From assembly GCF_000730625.1 (NCBI RefSeq), contig NZ_BBIT01000009.1, positions 372,001 to 436,000 of the forward strand: 64,000 bases of DNA, given 5' to 3'. Below the pieces are notes generated by a model. The model saw nothing but the letters and a program-made list of their open reading frames with translations. It was not told the origin of the DNA and searched no databases. Source of the DNA: Pseudomonas oryzihabitans NBRC 102199 (GTDB lineage: Bacteria; Pseudomonadota; Gammaproteobacteria; Pseudomonadales; Pseudomonadaceae). The position numbers and the translations under genes were made by a program. Positions within the stretch are counted from its first letter, which is position 1, and the number at the start of each line of letters is the position of its first letter. Positions 51,334 through 60,730 of this stretch are shown in pieces.

Positions 51334-52550
51334 CAACGATCACCCTCGTCGGGCAATTCCGGCGCGGGTTGCTGGAGCCGGCGCTGCGACTGGCTAGCGC
51401 CTGGTGCCGGCTGAGCGGGCGTGGCAGTCGCGCCCTGGGCCGCCGGCCTGGCCGGCGTCGCCGGATGCGCCGCACTGCCGTTGGCGGGCGGCTTGGTCGG
51501 CGTGGCGGGATGAGCCGAACCACCGCCCTGCCCCGCCGGTGGCTTGGTCGGGGTCGCGCTGCGACTGCCGCTGCTGGCCGCAGGCGCCGGGGTGGCGTTG
51601 GCGGCCGCCGGTTGAGCGGCCGAGGCGCCGGCCGGCGGCGGATTCGCCGGGGCAGCAGGGCGCTGGGCCGCGTGGCGATCGGCGGCTTCCTGGGCCTCGG
51701 CGGCGTCATTGGCGCGCTGTTCGGGCGTGCGGGTGTCGCTGAACACCAACAGCATGTAGCGACTGCGATTGAGCTTGGCGGTGGGAATGGCGCGCACCAC
51801 GGCGAAGGGTTGCCCCGAGTCGTGGATCACCTTGGACACGGTCGCCACCGGGTAGCCGGCCGGGAAGCGCTGCCCCAGGCCGGAACTCACCAGCAGGTCG
51901 CCTTCCTTGATGTCGGCAGTGTCGGCCACATAGCGCAATTCTAGGCGCTCGGGATTGCCGGTGCCCACGGCGATGGCGCGCAGGCCGTTGCGATTGACCT
52001 GCACCGGAATGCTGTGGGTCACGTCGGTGAGCAGCAGTACGCGCGCCGAATAGGGCATCACCTCCACCACCTGCCCCATGAGGCCGCTGGCGTCGAGCAC
52101 CGGCTGGCCGACGAAGACGCCGTCCTTCGCGCCCTTGTCGATGATGATGCGATGGGTATAGGGATTGGGGTCGACGCCGATCAGCTCGCCGACCAGCACC
52201 TTGTCGTCCACCAGGGCGGCGGAATTGAGCAGCTCGCGCAGGCGCACGTTCTGTTCGGTGAGGGCGGCGAGTTTCTGCAGACGGCGCTGCAGCAGCAGCT
52301 GCTCGGCCTTGAGTCGCTCGTTTTCCGCCATCAGCTCGGTGCGGCTGGAAAACTGATCGCTGACGCCTTCCCAGGCGCGCAGGGGAAAGCCCGCCACCTC
52401 ATAGAGGGGCGAGAGAACCAGCGCCAGTTCGCTGCGTACCGGTTTCAGGTAGTCGAAGCGCGCGTCGGTGACCATGACACCCACCGAAAGGGCGGCCAGG
52501 ATCAGCAGACGAATGCCCAGCGCCGGGCTTTTGCTGAAAATCGGCTTGAT
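51333..52550 (-). CDS. mreC: MreC, rod-shape protein, with a predicted AUC start codon
   Basis: MreC is a bitopic inner-membrane protein linking MreB to PBP2 in cell elongation. The coding frame contains no ATG, GTG or TTG before codon 23, where GTG would give a protein lacking the membrane anchor. The upstream codons encode [21 protein letters not shown], the expected Pseudomonas N-terminus with membrane segment, directly after GAGGAACTCACC, so ATC (AUC) at 52550 is taken as start (405 residues). Domains: membrane segment 11-28, coiled coil about 65-105, beta-domain to about 275, then a Pro/Ala/Thr tail with about four ATPxxP repeats (residues 340-390). The stop overlaps mreD. Confidence 0.85.
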   Translation of the reverse strand: MKPIFSKSPALGIRLLILAALSVGVMVTDARFDYLKPVRSELALVLSPLYEVAGFPLRAWEGVSDQFSSRTELMAENERLKAEQLLLQRRLQKLAALTEQNVRLRELLNSAALVDDKVLVGELIGVDPNPYTHRIIIDKGAKDGVFVGQPVLDASGLMGQVVEVMPYSARVLLLTDVTHSIPVQVNRNGLRAIAVGTGNPERLELRYVADTADIKEGDLLVSSGLGQRFPAGYPVATVSKVIHDSGQPFAVVRAIPTAKLNRSRYMLLVFSDTRTPEQRANDAAEAQEAADRHAAQRPAAPANPPPAGASAAQPAAANATPAPAASSGSRSATPTKPPAGQGGGSAHPATPTKPPANGSAAHPATPARPAAQGATATPAQPAPGASQSQRRLQQPAPELPDEGDR

Positions 52551-52628
52551 GGTGAGTTCCTCGCAGAACGCGCCCGGCGCTCCGGCCGCCAGGGGCAGCC
52601 GGAGCGGGGCCTGTAGCCTGGAACTGCC

Positions 52629-53675
<1,047 letters not shown>

Positions 53676-53734
53676 CTAGGCGGTGACAAGCAGGCACGCG
53701 ACAGGACAAACGTGCGGGTAAAAAAGTGCGGCAG

Positions 53735-53763
53735 ACTCTATCAATCGCAGGGATTTAGGGCAA
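53735..53763 (-). promoter_or_regulatory. Candidate sigma-70 promoter for mreB
   Basis: On the minus strand TTGCCC (53763-53758), 17-bp spacer and TAGAGT (53740-53735), 69 bp upstream of the mreB start. Confidence 0.5.
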
Positions 53764-53782
53764 GGCGCCGATATGCTAGATT
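53754..53782 (+). promoter_or_regulatory. Candidate promoter for gatCAB
   Basis: TTTAGG (53754-53759), 17-bp spacer and TAGATT (53777-53782); a TATGCT at 53772-53777 is an alternative -10. It overlaps the mreB promoter candidate, so the two operons may share a regulatory window. The rest of the 232-bp gap has no ORF. Confidence 0.35.
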
Positions 53783-53898
53783 GAGAGCTTTTCCGGGCCG
53801 TTAAGCCCCTGTTCAACGCGGCGCCCGACCCGCCCAGCCCGTCTCCAGCATACGCGGCCACCGACCGGGTCACGCCGCCTTCCTGCTTGGAGAAGCCG

Positions 53899-54186
53899 AT
53901 GGCGCTCGAACGCACCGACGTCGAAAAGATCGCTCACCTGGCCCGTCTGGGTCTCGATGAAGCGGATCTCGCCGCTACCACCGCCACCCTCAACGACATC
54001 CTCGGCCTCGTCGACCAGATGCAGGCCGTGGACACCACGGGTATCGATCCCCTCGCCCACCCGCTGGAAGCCACCCAGCGTCTGCGCCCCGACCAGGCCA
54101 CCGAAGGCGACCGGCGCGAGGCCTACCAGGCCATCGCCCCGGCCGTGGAAGCCGGCCTGTATCTGGTCCCCAAGGTGATCGAGTGA
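53899..54186 (+). CDS. gatC: GatC, Asp/Glu-tRNA amidotransferase subunit C
   Basis: GatC stabilises GatA in the GatCAB amidotransferase that converts Asp-tRNA-Asn (and/or Glu-tRNA-Gln) to the amide form. The start [19 protein letters not shown] gives 95 residues, with GGAG upstream; the TTG four codons earlier is not used. GatA follows after 8 bp. Confidence 0.96.
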   Translation: MALERTDVEKIAHLARLGLDEADLAATTATLNDILGLVDQMQAVDTTGIDPLAHPLEATQRLRPDQATEGDRREAYQAIAPAVEAGLYLVPKVIE

Positions 54187-54194
54187 GACACGAC

Positions 54195-55646
54195 ATGCAT
54201 CAGCTGACCCTGACCGAAATCGCCGCCGCCCTGGCCGCCAAGGATTTTTCCGCCGAGGAATTGACCCGCGGCCTGCTGCAGCGGATCGAGCAGCTCGACC
54301 CCCAGCTCAACAGCTTCATCACCGTGACCGCCGACGCGGCCCTGGCCCAGGCGCGGGCCGCCGACGCCCGACGCGCCGCTGGCGAGAATGGCGCCCTGCT
54401 CGGTGCGCCCCTCGCCCACAAGGATCTGTTCTGCACCCAGGGGGTGCTCACCAGCTGCGGTTCGAAAATCCTCACCGGCTTCAAGGCGCCCTATGACGCC
54501 ACCGTGGTGGAGCGGCTGGCAGCAGCCGGTACCGTCTCCCTGGGCAAGCTGAACATGGACGAATTCGCCATGGGTTCGGCCAACGAGTCCAGCCACTACG
54601 GCCCGGTGAAGAATCCCTGGGACCTCACCCGGGTCCCGGGCGGCTCCTCCGGTGGTTCCGCCGCGGCCGTGGCCGCGCGCCTGCTGCCGGCCGCCACCGG
54701 CACCGACACCGGCGGCTCGATTCGCCAGCCGGCGGCCCTGACCAACCTCACCGGCGTCAAGCCCACCTACGGCCGCGTCTCGCGCTGGGGCATGATCGCC
54801 TACGCTTCCAGCCTCGACCAGGGCGGTCCCCTGGCGCGCACCGCCGAAGACTGCGCCCTGCTGCTGCAGGCCATGGCCGGTTTCGACCCCAAGGACTCCA
54901 CCAGCGTCGACCAGCCGGTGGACGACTACCAGGCTGCCCTGCAGCAGCCGCTGAGCGGCCTGCGCATCGGCCTGCCGCGGGAATACTTCGGTGCCGGCCT
55001 GGACACCCGCATCGGTGACAAGGTACTGGCCGTGGTCGAGGAGCTGAAGAAGCTCGGCGCCACCGTCAAGGACATCTCGCTGCCCACCCTGCAGCACGCG
55101 ATTCCGGCCTATTACGTCATCGCCCCGGCCGAGGCCAGCTCCAACCTGTCGCGCTTCGACGGCGTGCGCTTCGGCTATCGCTGCGAGAATCCGGTCAACC
55201 TGGAAGATCTCTACAAGAGATCCCGTGGCGAAGGCTTCGGTGCGGAAGTGAAGCGCCGCATCATGGTCGGCACCTATGCCCTGTCGGCTGGCTACTACGA
55301 CGCCTACTACCTCAAGGCCCAGCGCATCCGCCGGCTGATCAAGAACGACTTCGTCGCGGCCTTCGCCGAGGTCGACGTCATTCTCGGCCCGACCACGCCG
55401 AACCTGGCCTGGAAACTCGGCGAGAAGAGCAACGATCCGGTCTCCGCCTATCTCGAAGACCTCTACACCATCGCCGCCAACCTCGCCGGCATCCCCGGCC
55501 TGTCGATGCCAGCCAGCTTCGTCGACGGCCTGCCGGTGGGCGTGCAGCTGCTCGGCAACTATTTCCAGGAAGGCCGGCTACTCAACGTCGCCCACCAGTA
55601 CCAGCAGGTCAGCGACTGGCATCGCCAGGCGCCGAGCGGCTTCTGA
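54195..55646 (+). CDS. gatA: GatA, amidotransferase amidase subunit
   Basis: GatA hydrolyses glutamine to provide ammonia for GatB. The 483-residue amidase-signature protein has the Lys-cisSer-Ser triad in [22 protein letters not shown] and [13 protein letters not shown] use [10 protein letters not shown]; the GTG four codons upstream overlaps the gatC stop. Followed by gatB after 14 bp. Confidence 0.98.
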   Translation: MHQLTLTEIAAALAAKDFSAEELTRGLLQRIEQLDPQLNSFITVTADAALAQARAADARRAAGENGALLGAPLAHKDLFCTQGVLTSCGSKILTGFKAPYDATVVERLAAAGTVSLGKLNMDEFAMGSANESSHYGPVKNPWDLTRVPGGSSGGSAAAVAARLLPAATGTDTGGSIRQPAALTNLTGVKPTYGRVSRWGMIAYASSLDQGGPLARTAEDCALLLQAMAGFDPKDSTSVDQPVDDYQAALQQPLSGLRIGLPREYFGAGLDTRIGDKVLAVVEELKKLGATVKDISLPTLQHAIPAYYVIAPAEASSNLSRFDGVRFGYRCENPVNLEDLYKRSRGEGFGAEVKRRIMVGTYALSAGYYDAYYLKAQRIRRLIKNDFVAAFAEVDVILGPTTPNLAWKLGEKSNDPVSAYLEDLYTIAANLAGIPGLSMPASFVDGLPVGVQLLGNYFQEGRLLNVAHQYQQVSDWHRQAPSGF

Positions 55647-55660
55647 GGAAGGATAGAGAC

Positions 55661-57109
55661 ATGCAATGGGAAACCGTGATCGGGCTTGAGATCCACGCTC
55701 AGCTCAGCACCCAATCGAAGATTTTCTCCGGCAGCGCCACCAGTTTCGGCGCCGAGCCCAATGCCCACGCCAGCCTGGTCGACCTGGGCATGCCCGGCAC
55801 CCTGCCGGTGCTCAACGCCGAGGCGGTGCGCATGGCCTGCAAGTTCGGCCTGGCCATCGACGCCGAGATCGCCGAACGCAACGTCTTCGCGCGCAAGAAC
55901 TACTTCTACCCAGACCTGCCCAAGGGCTACCAGACCAGCCAGATGGATCATCCCATCGTCGGCAAGGGCCACCTGGACATCACCCTCGAAGACGGCACCG
56001 TCAAGCGCATCGGCATCACCCGCGCGCACCTGGAAGAAGACGCCGGCAAGAGCCTGCACGAAGACTTCCACGGCATGAGCGGCATCGACCTGAACCGCGC
56101 CGGCACGCCGCTGCTGGAGATCGTCTCCGAGCCGGACATCCGCAGCGCCAAGGAAGCCGTGGCCTATGTGAAGGCCATCCATGCCCTGGTGCGCTACCTG
56201 GGCATCTGCGACGGCAACATGGCCGAGGGTTCGCTGCGTTGCGACTGCAACGTCTCGGTACGCCCCAAGGGCCAGGAAGCCTTCGGCACCCGCGCCGAGA
56301 TCAAGAACGTCAACTCCTTCCGCTTCATCGAGAAGGCCATCAACCACGAGGTCCAGCGCCAGATCGAATTGATCGAGGACGGCGGCACCGTGGTGCAGGA
56401 AACCCGCCTGTACGATCCCAACAAGGACGAGACCCGCTCCATGCGGAGCAAGGAAGAAGCCAACGACTACCGTTACTTCCCCTGCCCCGACCTCTTGCCG
56501 GTGGTGATCGAGCCGGCCTTCCTGGCCGAGGTGCGCAGCCAGCTGCCCGAGCTGCCGACCGAGAAGCGCGATCGCTTCCAGAGCGAGTACGGGCTGTCGG
56601 TCTATGACGCCAGCGTGCTGTCCGCCAGCCGCGAACTGGCCGACTACTTCGAGGAAGTCCAGCGGGTGAGCGGCGACGCCAAGCTGGCCGCCAACTGGGT
56701 GATGGGCGAATTGTCGAGCCTGCTCAACAAGCAGGACCTGGACATCGCCCAGGCGCCGGTGAGCGCGGCCCAGCTGGGCGGCCTGATTCTGCGCATCAAG
56801 GACGACACCATCTCCGGCAAGATCGCCAAGATGGTGTTCGAGGCGCTGGCCGCCGGCGAAGGCGCGAGCGCCGACGCCATCATCGAAGCCAAGGGCCTCA
56901 AGCAGGTTACCGACAGCGGCGCCATCGAGGCCATGCTGGACGAGGTCCTGGCGGCCAACGCCGCCCAGGTCGAGCAATACCGCGCCAGCGACGAAGCCAA
57001 GCGCGGCAAGATGTTCGGCTTCTTCGTCGGCCAGGCCATGAAGGCCTCCAAGGGCAAGGCCAACCCCGGCCAGGTCAACCAGCTGCTCAAGCAGAAACTG
57101 GAAGGCTGA
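55661..57109 (+). CDS. gatB: GatB, amidotransferase tRNA-dependent subunit
   Basis: GatB activates the mischarged aminoacyl-tRNA and transfers the amide nitrogen. The 482-residue protein starts [15 protein letters not shown] with the GatB signature, has [12 protein letters not shown] in the catalytic domain, and the C-terminal YqeY-like tRNA-binding domain (about 330-480). Its stop is followed by a strong hairpin. Confidence 0.98.
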   Translation: MQWETVIGLEIHAQLSTQSKIFSGSATSFGAEPNAHASLVDLGMPGTLPVLNAEAVRMACKFGLAIDAEIAERNVFARKNYFYPDLPKGYQTSQMDHPIVGKGHLDITLEDGTVKRIGITRAHLEEDAGKSLHEDFHGMSGIDLNRAGTPLLEIVSEPDIRSAKEAVAYVKAIHALVRYLGICDGNMAEGSLRCDCNVSVRPKGQEAFGTRAEIKNVNSFRFIEKAINHEVQRQIELIEDGGTVVQETRLYDPNKDETRSMRSKEEANDYRYFPCPDLLPVVIEPAFLAEVRSQLPELPTEKRDRFQSEYGLSVYDASVLSASRELADYFEEVQRVSGDAKLAANWVMGELSSLLNKQDLDIAQAPVSAAQLGGLILRIKDDTISGKIAKMVFEALAAGEGASADAIIEAKGLKQVTDSGAIEAMLDEVLAANAAQVEQYRASDEAKRGKMFGFFVGQAMKASKGKANPGQVNQLLKQKLEG

Positions 57110-57121
57110 CGGCGGTCGCAC

Positions 57122-57160
57122 GGGGTAACGGAGCGGGGCTGACAGTCCCGCTCCGACCCC
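57122..57160 (+). terminator. Hairpin after gatB, possible terminator
   Basis: GGGGT...GGAGCGGG pairs with CCCGCTCC...ACCCC around a 9-nt loop (arms 57122-57137 and 57147-57160). There is no T-tract, so it may be a terminator of the weak-U type or an mRNA-stabilising end. Confidence 0.45.
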
Positions 57161-57198
57161 TTAAGCTGCTGCCGGTCGTTTTGCCAGGAGGCATCGAG

Positions 57199-57597
57199 AT
57201 GCATCGGATCCACCGTGCCGGACTGCTGTCGCTGGTCCTGCTGTTCGCCGGTTGCGCCAGTCAGGAAAGCTTCCCGCCCACGCTGTCCTCCAGTGCTGCC
57301 CATGACTATCAGGACACCGGCATGGCGTCCTTCTACTCCAAGTGGCACGCCGGGCGCCGCACCGCCAGCGGCGAGAAATACGATCCCGGGGCCCTGACCG
57401 CGGCCCATCGCACCCTGCCCTTCGGCACCCGGGTCCAGGTCACCAACCTGGCCAATGGTCGCAGCGTGGTGGTGCGCATCAACGATCGAGGGCCGACGGT
57501 CCGCCGCCGGCTGATCGACCTGTCGCGCAGTGCGGCCGATCGTCTCGACATGGTGGCCGACGGGACCTCCCGGGTCAGCATCCGCAGCCTCGACTGA
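57199..57597 (+). CDS. RlpA-like septal ring lipoprotein
   Basis: The 132-residue protein has a lipoprotein signal (LLFAGCASQES, Cys about residue 18) and a double-psi beta-barrel of the RlpA type, with ASFYSKWHAGRRTASGE, NDRGP and the DLSRSAADRL segment. RlpA proteins are lytic transglycosylases acting on denuded glycan strands at the septum. It lacks a SPOR domain, so it differs from canonical septal RlpA. The ATG follows AGGAGG at 6 nt. It corresponds in position to P. aeruginosa PA4485. Confidence 0.88.
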   Translation: MHRIHRAGLLSLVLLFAGCASQESFPPTLSSSAAHDYQDTGMASFYSKWHAGRRTASGEKYDPGALTAAHRTLPFGTRVQVTNLANGRSVVVRINDRGPTVRRRLIDLSRSAADRLDMVADGTSRVSIRSLD

Positions 57598-57605
57598 TAG
57601 GGGCG

Positions 57606-58625
57606 CTAGCCCTGACAGGCCGGGGCAAAGGCCCACAGCAGCCGTGGCGGCGCCGCGGCGAGCTGTCGGGCGATGGAGGCATAGCGCGGATCGAGCAGAC
57701 TGGCCGACCAGTACAGGTTTCTGGCGTTCTGCGGATCCCAGCGCCCCGCATAGCCGGGCAGACCGGCCTCGGCGCGTTGCACATCGAAATGTACTGTCGT
57801 CTTGCGGAATTCCTCATGACTGCGCTGGCCTTGCGCATAGGGCAGCAGCCAGTCGAGCGCCCTGGCCAGGGTCTGACCGTCTCGACCCGGCAAGTGCAAC
57901 CAGTCCTCGCCGCGCCCCTGGGCCACCGCCGCCGCCAGCACCAGGGGTTCGAGGTCGTAGACGACATAGTGCAAGGCATCGCGCTCGCCGAAGTCCAGCA
58001 CCTCGCCATCGGGCTTGAGATTGACCGACAGCTGCGCCACGAAGGCCGCCCGCGCCCGGGCGAACAGCGCCGGGTCATCCAGGGCACCCGCCGCCAGGGT
58101 CGCCAGCTTGATCCTGTGACTCTGCCAGTTGTTGCTCCAGACGCCACGGGCATCCCCACGATGCGCTTCCATCTGCTGCAGATAGCCCTCGGCCAGGGTC
58201 TCGATGAACGCGCGGGTGCGCTGGGCCGTGGCCAGGGGCAGGTCCGCCGCGGTCAGCCGATAGGCGAGGATGAGACCGCCCAGGTTGGTTTCGTCGATGG
58301 GCTGGAAGCTGGGCCGATACCCTGGCAGCCAGGCATCGAGATAGTGGGCCAGACGTGCCAGGGCCGCGGCATCGCGACTGTCCCGCCAGGCCAGCGCCAG
58401 ATCGAGCATGTAGCCGAAGTCGCGCACCGCCGCGGCGGATTGATCGTGGATGCCGGTGTGCGGCAGGGTCCCCGCGGTATGGATCACCGGCAGCGCCTGG
58501 GGCTCCGGCGCCGGAGGCCGGCTGACCGCCAGTGCCAGCGCCGCGGCCGAGGGTGGCGTCGCGGCCAGGCAGGTCGAATGCCCGGGTGCTGCGGCCAGGG
58601 CGAGATACAGCAAGGCAGTGCTCAT
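57606..58625 (-). CDS. Alginate-lyase-like (PL5-type) secreted protein
   Basis: The 339-residue protein starts MSTALLYLALAAA and has a signal-like N-terminus. The rest matches the alginate lyase (AlgL/PL5) alpha/alpha-barrel: the substrate-site stretch WSNNWQSHRIKL and the later DALHYVVYDLEPL resemble AlgL, where Asn-His-Arg-Tyr act. The canonical NNH reads NNWQSH here, so activity on mannuronate is uncertain. It is not part of an alg operon in this window. It converges with the RlpA-like gene (8 bp). Confidence 0.8.
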   Translation of the reverse strand: MSTALLYLALAAAPGHSTCLAATPPSAAALALAVSRPPAPEPQALPVIHTAGTLPHTGIHDQSAAAVRDFGYMLDLALAWRDSRDAAALARLAHYLDAWLPGYRPSFQPIDETNLGGLILAYRLTAADLPLATAQRTRAFIETLAEGYLQQMEAHRGDARGVWSNNWQSHRIKLATLAAGALDDPALFARARAAFVAQLSVNLKPDGEVLDFGERDALHYVVYDLEPLVLAAAVAQGRGEDWLHLPGRDGQTLARALDWLLPYAQGQRSHEEFRKTTVHFDVQRAEAGLPGYAGRWDPQNARNLYWSASLLDPRYASIARQLAAAPPRLLWAFAPACQG

Positions 58626-58767
58626 GGCGGGAATCCCCTGGCTAGCGGTGGCACGACTGGGCTGGTATCCCCCCAACCTGGCATCCGCGCCTTAGCAACG
58701 CCTTAAGTCAGCCGCCCAGGGTAGCCCTCTGACGCTGGCGTCCTGCCAACCGCCAGGAAAACCAGCC

Positions 58768-58801
58768 AAAAAAAGCCCGCGACCAAGCGACTGGCCGCGG
58801 G
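58768..58801 (-). terminator. Intrinsic terminator after kdgD
   Basis: On the minus strand CCCGCG/CGCGGG with an inner GCCAGT/ACCAAG-type loop runs into TTTTTTT (58774-58768), about 50 bp after the kdgD stop. Confidence 0.85.
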
Positions 58802-58849
58802 TTGTGCAACGGGGGGAGAGGCGCCGGAGCCCCTCTCGAAAAGCGGATC

Positions 58850-59761
58850 TTACTGGGGACCGAGCTTGTCCATCAGGGCGGCGAGCTTTTCGTACTCGTC
58901 CTGCTTGAGATCCGTCAGCGGGGTGCGCACGGGGCCGGCGTCGTAGCCGGCGATGCGGGCGCCCGCCTTGACGATGCTGACGGCGTAGCCGGCGCAACGG
59001 TTGCGGATTTCCAGGTACGGCAGGAAGAAGTCGTCGATCAGCTTGCCGACCGCCTGGTGATCGTCACGGGCGATGGCTTCGTAGAACTGCACGGCGGTCT
59101 TGGGGATGAAGTTGAACACGGCCGAGGAATAGACCGGCACGCCCAGCGCCTTGTAGGCGGCGGCATAGACTTCCGCGGTGGGCAGGCCACCCAGATAGCT
59201 GAAGCGATCGCCCAGGCGGCGGCGAATGGCGACCATAAGTTCGATGTCACCCAGGCCGTCCTTGTAGCCGATCAGGTTCGGGCAGCGCTCGGCCAGTTGC
59301 TCCAGGTGATGGGGCTGCAGGCGGCAGACGTTGCGGTTGTAGACCACCACGCCGATCTTGACCGACTTGCAGACGGCTTCGACATGGGCGGCCACGCCGT
59401 CCTGGCTGGCTTCGGTCAGGTAGTGCGGCAGCAGCAGCAGACCCTTGGCGCCCAGCCGTTCGGCCTCCTGGGCATAGGCGATGGCCTGGCGGGTGGAGCC
59501 ACCGACACCGGCGAGGATCGGCACACTGCCCTGGCAGGTGTCCACCGCGGTCTTGATGATGCCGCTGTATTCGCTGGCTTCCAGCGAGAAGAATTCACCG
59601 GTGCCACCAGCGGCGAACAGTGCGGTCGCACCGTAGGGGGCCAGCCACTCCAGGCGCTTGGCATAGGTGTCGGGGCGGAAGTCGCCGTTGGCATCGAAGT
59701 CGGTCAGCGGAAAGGACAGCAGACCGGAAGAGAGGACGTGTTTGAGTTCTTGTGGAGTCAT
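58850..59761 (-). CDS. kdgD: KdgD, 5-dehydro-4-deoxyglucarate dehydratase
   Basis: KdgD dehydrates and decarboxylates 5-dehydro-4-deoxyglucarate to alpha-ketoglutarate semialdehyde in glucarate/galactarate breakdown. The start [10 protein letters not shown] gives 303 residues, the usual length. It is a DapA-family barrel with GGTGE (52-56), the Schiff-base Lys167 in [11 protein letters not shown], and VVVYNRN. Preceded by a palindromic operator and followed by a terminator; the FadR-type regulator upstream is its likely controller. Other catabolic genes of the pathway are not in the window. Confidence 0.94.
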   Translation of the reverse strand: MTPQELKHVLSSGLLSFPLTDFDANGDFRPDTYAKRLEWLAPYGATALFAAGGTGEFFSLEASEYSGIIKTAVDTCQGSVPILAGVGGSTRQAIAYAQEAERLGAKGLLLLPHYLTEASQDGVAAHVEAVCKSVKIGVVVYNRNVCRLQPHHLEQLAERCPNLIGYKDGLGDIELMVAIRRRLGDRFSYLGGLPTAEVYAAAYKALGVPVYSSAVFNFIPKTAVQFYEAIARDDHQAVGKLIDDFFLPYLEIRNRCAGYAVSIVKAGARIAGYDAGPVRTPLTDLKQDEYEKLAALMDKLGPQ

Positions 59762-59805
59762 CTTGAGTGCCTCGGCATAGGTTGGACTGGGGTGCGGCAG
59801 GTCCG

Positions 59806-59823
59806 CTACCCGTTGTAAGTCAT
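59806..59823 (-). CDS. Five-codon ORF (MTYNG) upstream of kdgD
   Basis: On the minus strand ATG ACT TAC AAC GGG TAG follows AAAGGAGG (59838-59831) with a 7-nt spacer, a near-ideal ribosome binding site, 44 bp upstream of the kdgD start. It could be a leader ORF that tunes kdgD translation; there is no evidence beyond the sequence. Confidence 0.3.
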   Translation of the reverse strand: MTYNG

Positions 59824-59831
59824 CGTACAAC
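59812..59831. promoter_or_regulatory. Palindromic operator candidate upstream of kdgD
   Basis: GTTGTA and TACAAC separated by 8 nt. GntR/FadR-family operators are often TTGTA...TACAA palindromes, so the regulator encoded just upstream is the likely ligand. It overlaps the ribosome binding site of the five-codon ORF. Confidence 0.5.
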
Positions 59832-59894
59832 CTCCTTTGTGGAAGGGGCAAGCCCCAACCAGAAAAATGCCTATCGCGACGTCAAAGCCCTGCT

Positions 59895-60683
59895 TCAGAC
59901 CTCTTCCGCCTGGCGTTCCATCTCTTCATGGGCGCGTCTGAGCCGCTCGCGACTGTTGCTCAGGTGCAGGCGCATGGCCGAACGAGCCGCCTCGAGGTTG
60001 CCGTCTTCGATGGCCTGGACAATGGCTTCGTGCTCGGCATCCAGCCGCTTCTGATAGAGCTGCTGGTCGTCGTGGGCGAGATAGGCGGAATTGAGCCGGG
60101 TGCGCGGAATCAGCACCGTGCCCAGGTAGCTCATGATGTCGCTGAAATAGCGATTGCCGGTGGAACTGGCGATCAGCAGGTGCAATTCCAGATCCGCGCT
60201 CACCGCGCGATCGGGCTGCTCGACGCCGGTGCGCATGGCTTCCAGCAGCGCCCACATGGCCTGCAGTTGCTCGGCCGAGCGGCGCTGGGCGGCCAGGCCG
60301 GCGGCCTCGACTTCCAGGCTGATGCGCAATTCGAGCATCGCCAGGACGTCCTTGAGGGTGGTGATGGTGGCCGGATCGATCGGCAATGGCGACTCGGGGC
60401 GCCGCTCCAGCACGAAGGTGCCGATGCCGTGGCGCGTTTCCACGTAACCCCCGGCCTGCAGCCGGGAAATGGCCTCGCGCACCACGGTGCGACTCACGCC
60501 CTGGGCCTGCATGATGGCCGACTCGGTGGGGAGCTTGTCGCCAGGCTGGAATTGGCCGTCGCCGATCTGCTGAATAAGCACTCCGACGACCTCTTCTGCC
60601 AGGCTGCGGGGTCTTTTTCGGGGGCGGGATACGGTAGCTGCTGACATGGATTCTCGTACCGATTGAAGGGACTCTGGAATCAT
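59895..60683 (-). CDS. GntR-family regulator, FadR subfamily
   Basis: The 262-residue protein has an N-terminal winged helix-turn-helix (about 28-95, with PTESAIMQAQGVSRTVVREAI) and a C-terminal FCD all-helical ligand domain (about 110-235). The start ATG follows GGGGAG at 4 nt; an internal ATG (MSAATV) is an alternative. By position it should control kdgD and related hexarate use; this is inference. It is transcribed in the same direction as kdgD. Confidence 0.88.
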   Translation of the reverse strand: MIPESLQSVRESMSAATVSRPRKRPRSLAEEVVGVLIQQIGDGQFQPGDKLPTESAIMQAQGVSRTVVREAISRLQAGGYVETRHGIGTFVLERRPESPLPIDPATITTLKDVLAMLELRISLEVEAAGLAAQRRSAEQLQAMWALLEAMRTGVEQPDRAVSADLELHLLIASSTGNRYFSDIMSYLGTVLIPRTRLNSAYLAHDDQQLYQKRLDAEHEAIVQAIEDGNLEAARSAMRLHLSNSRERLRRAHEEMERQAEEV

Positions 60684-60730
60684 AGCACTCCCCTTCCCGA
60701 AAACGCCCGATTTAGACCGCTTAGTCCATC

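Noticed and set aside
50174-51709. A 511-codon frame that would extend maf far upstream
   Set aside because: The extension crosses mreD and mreC in another frame and is Pro/Arg-rich shadow sequence; the maf family starts at [13 protein letters not shown].
59848-59864. A sigma-54-like -24/-12 element upstream of kdgD (CTGG...TTGC on the minus strand)
   Set aside because: The spacing between GG and GC is 9 nt, not 10, and the -24 motif is poor.
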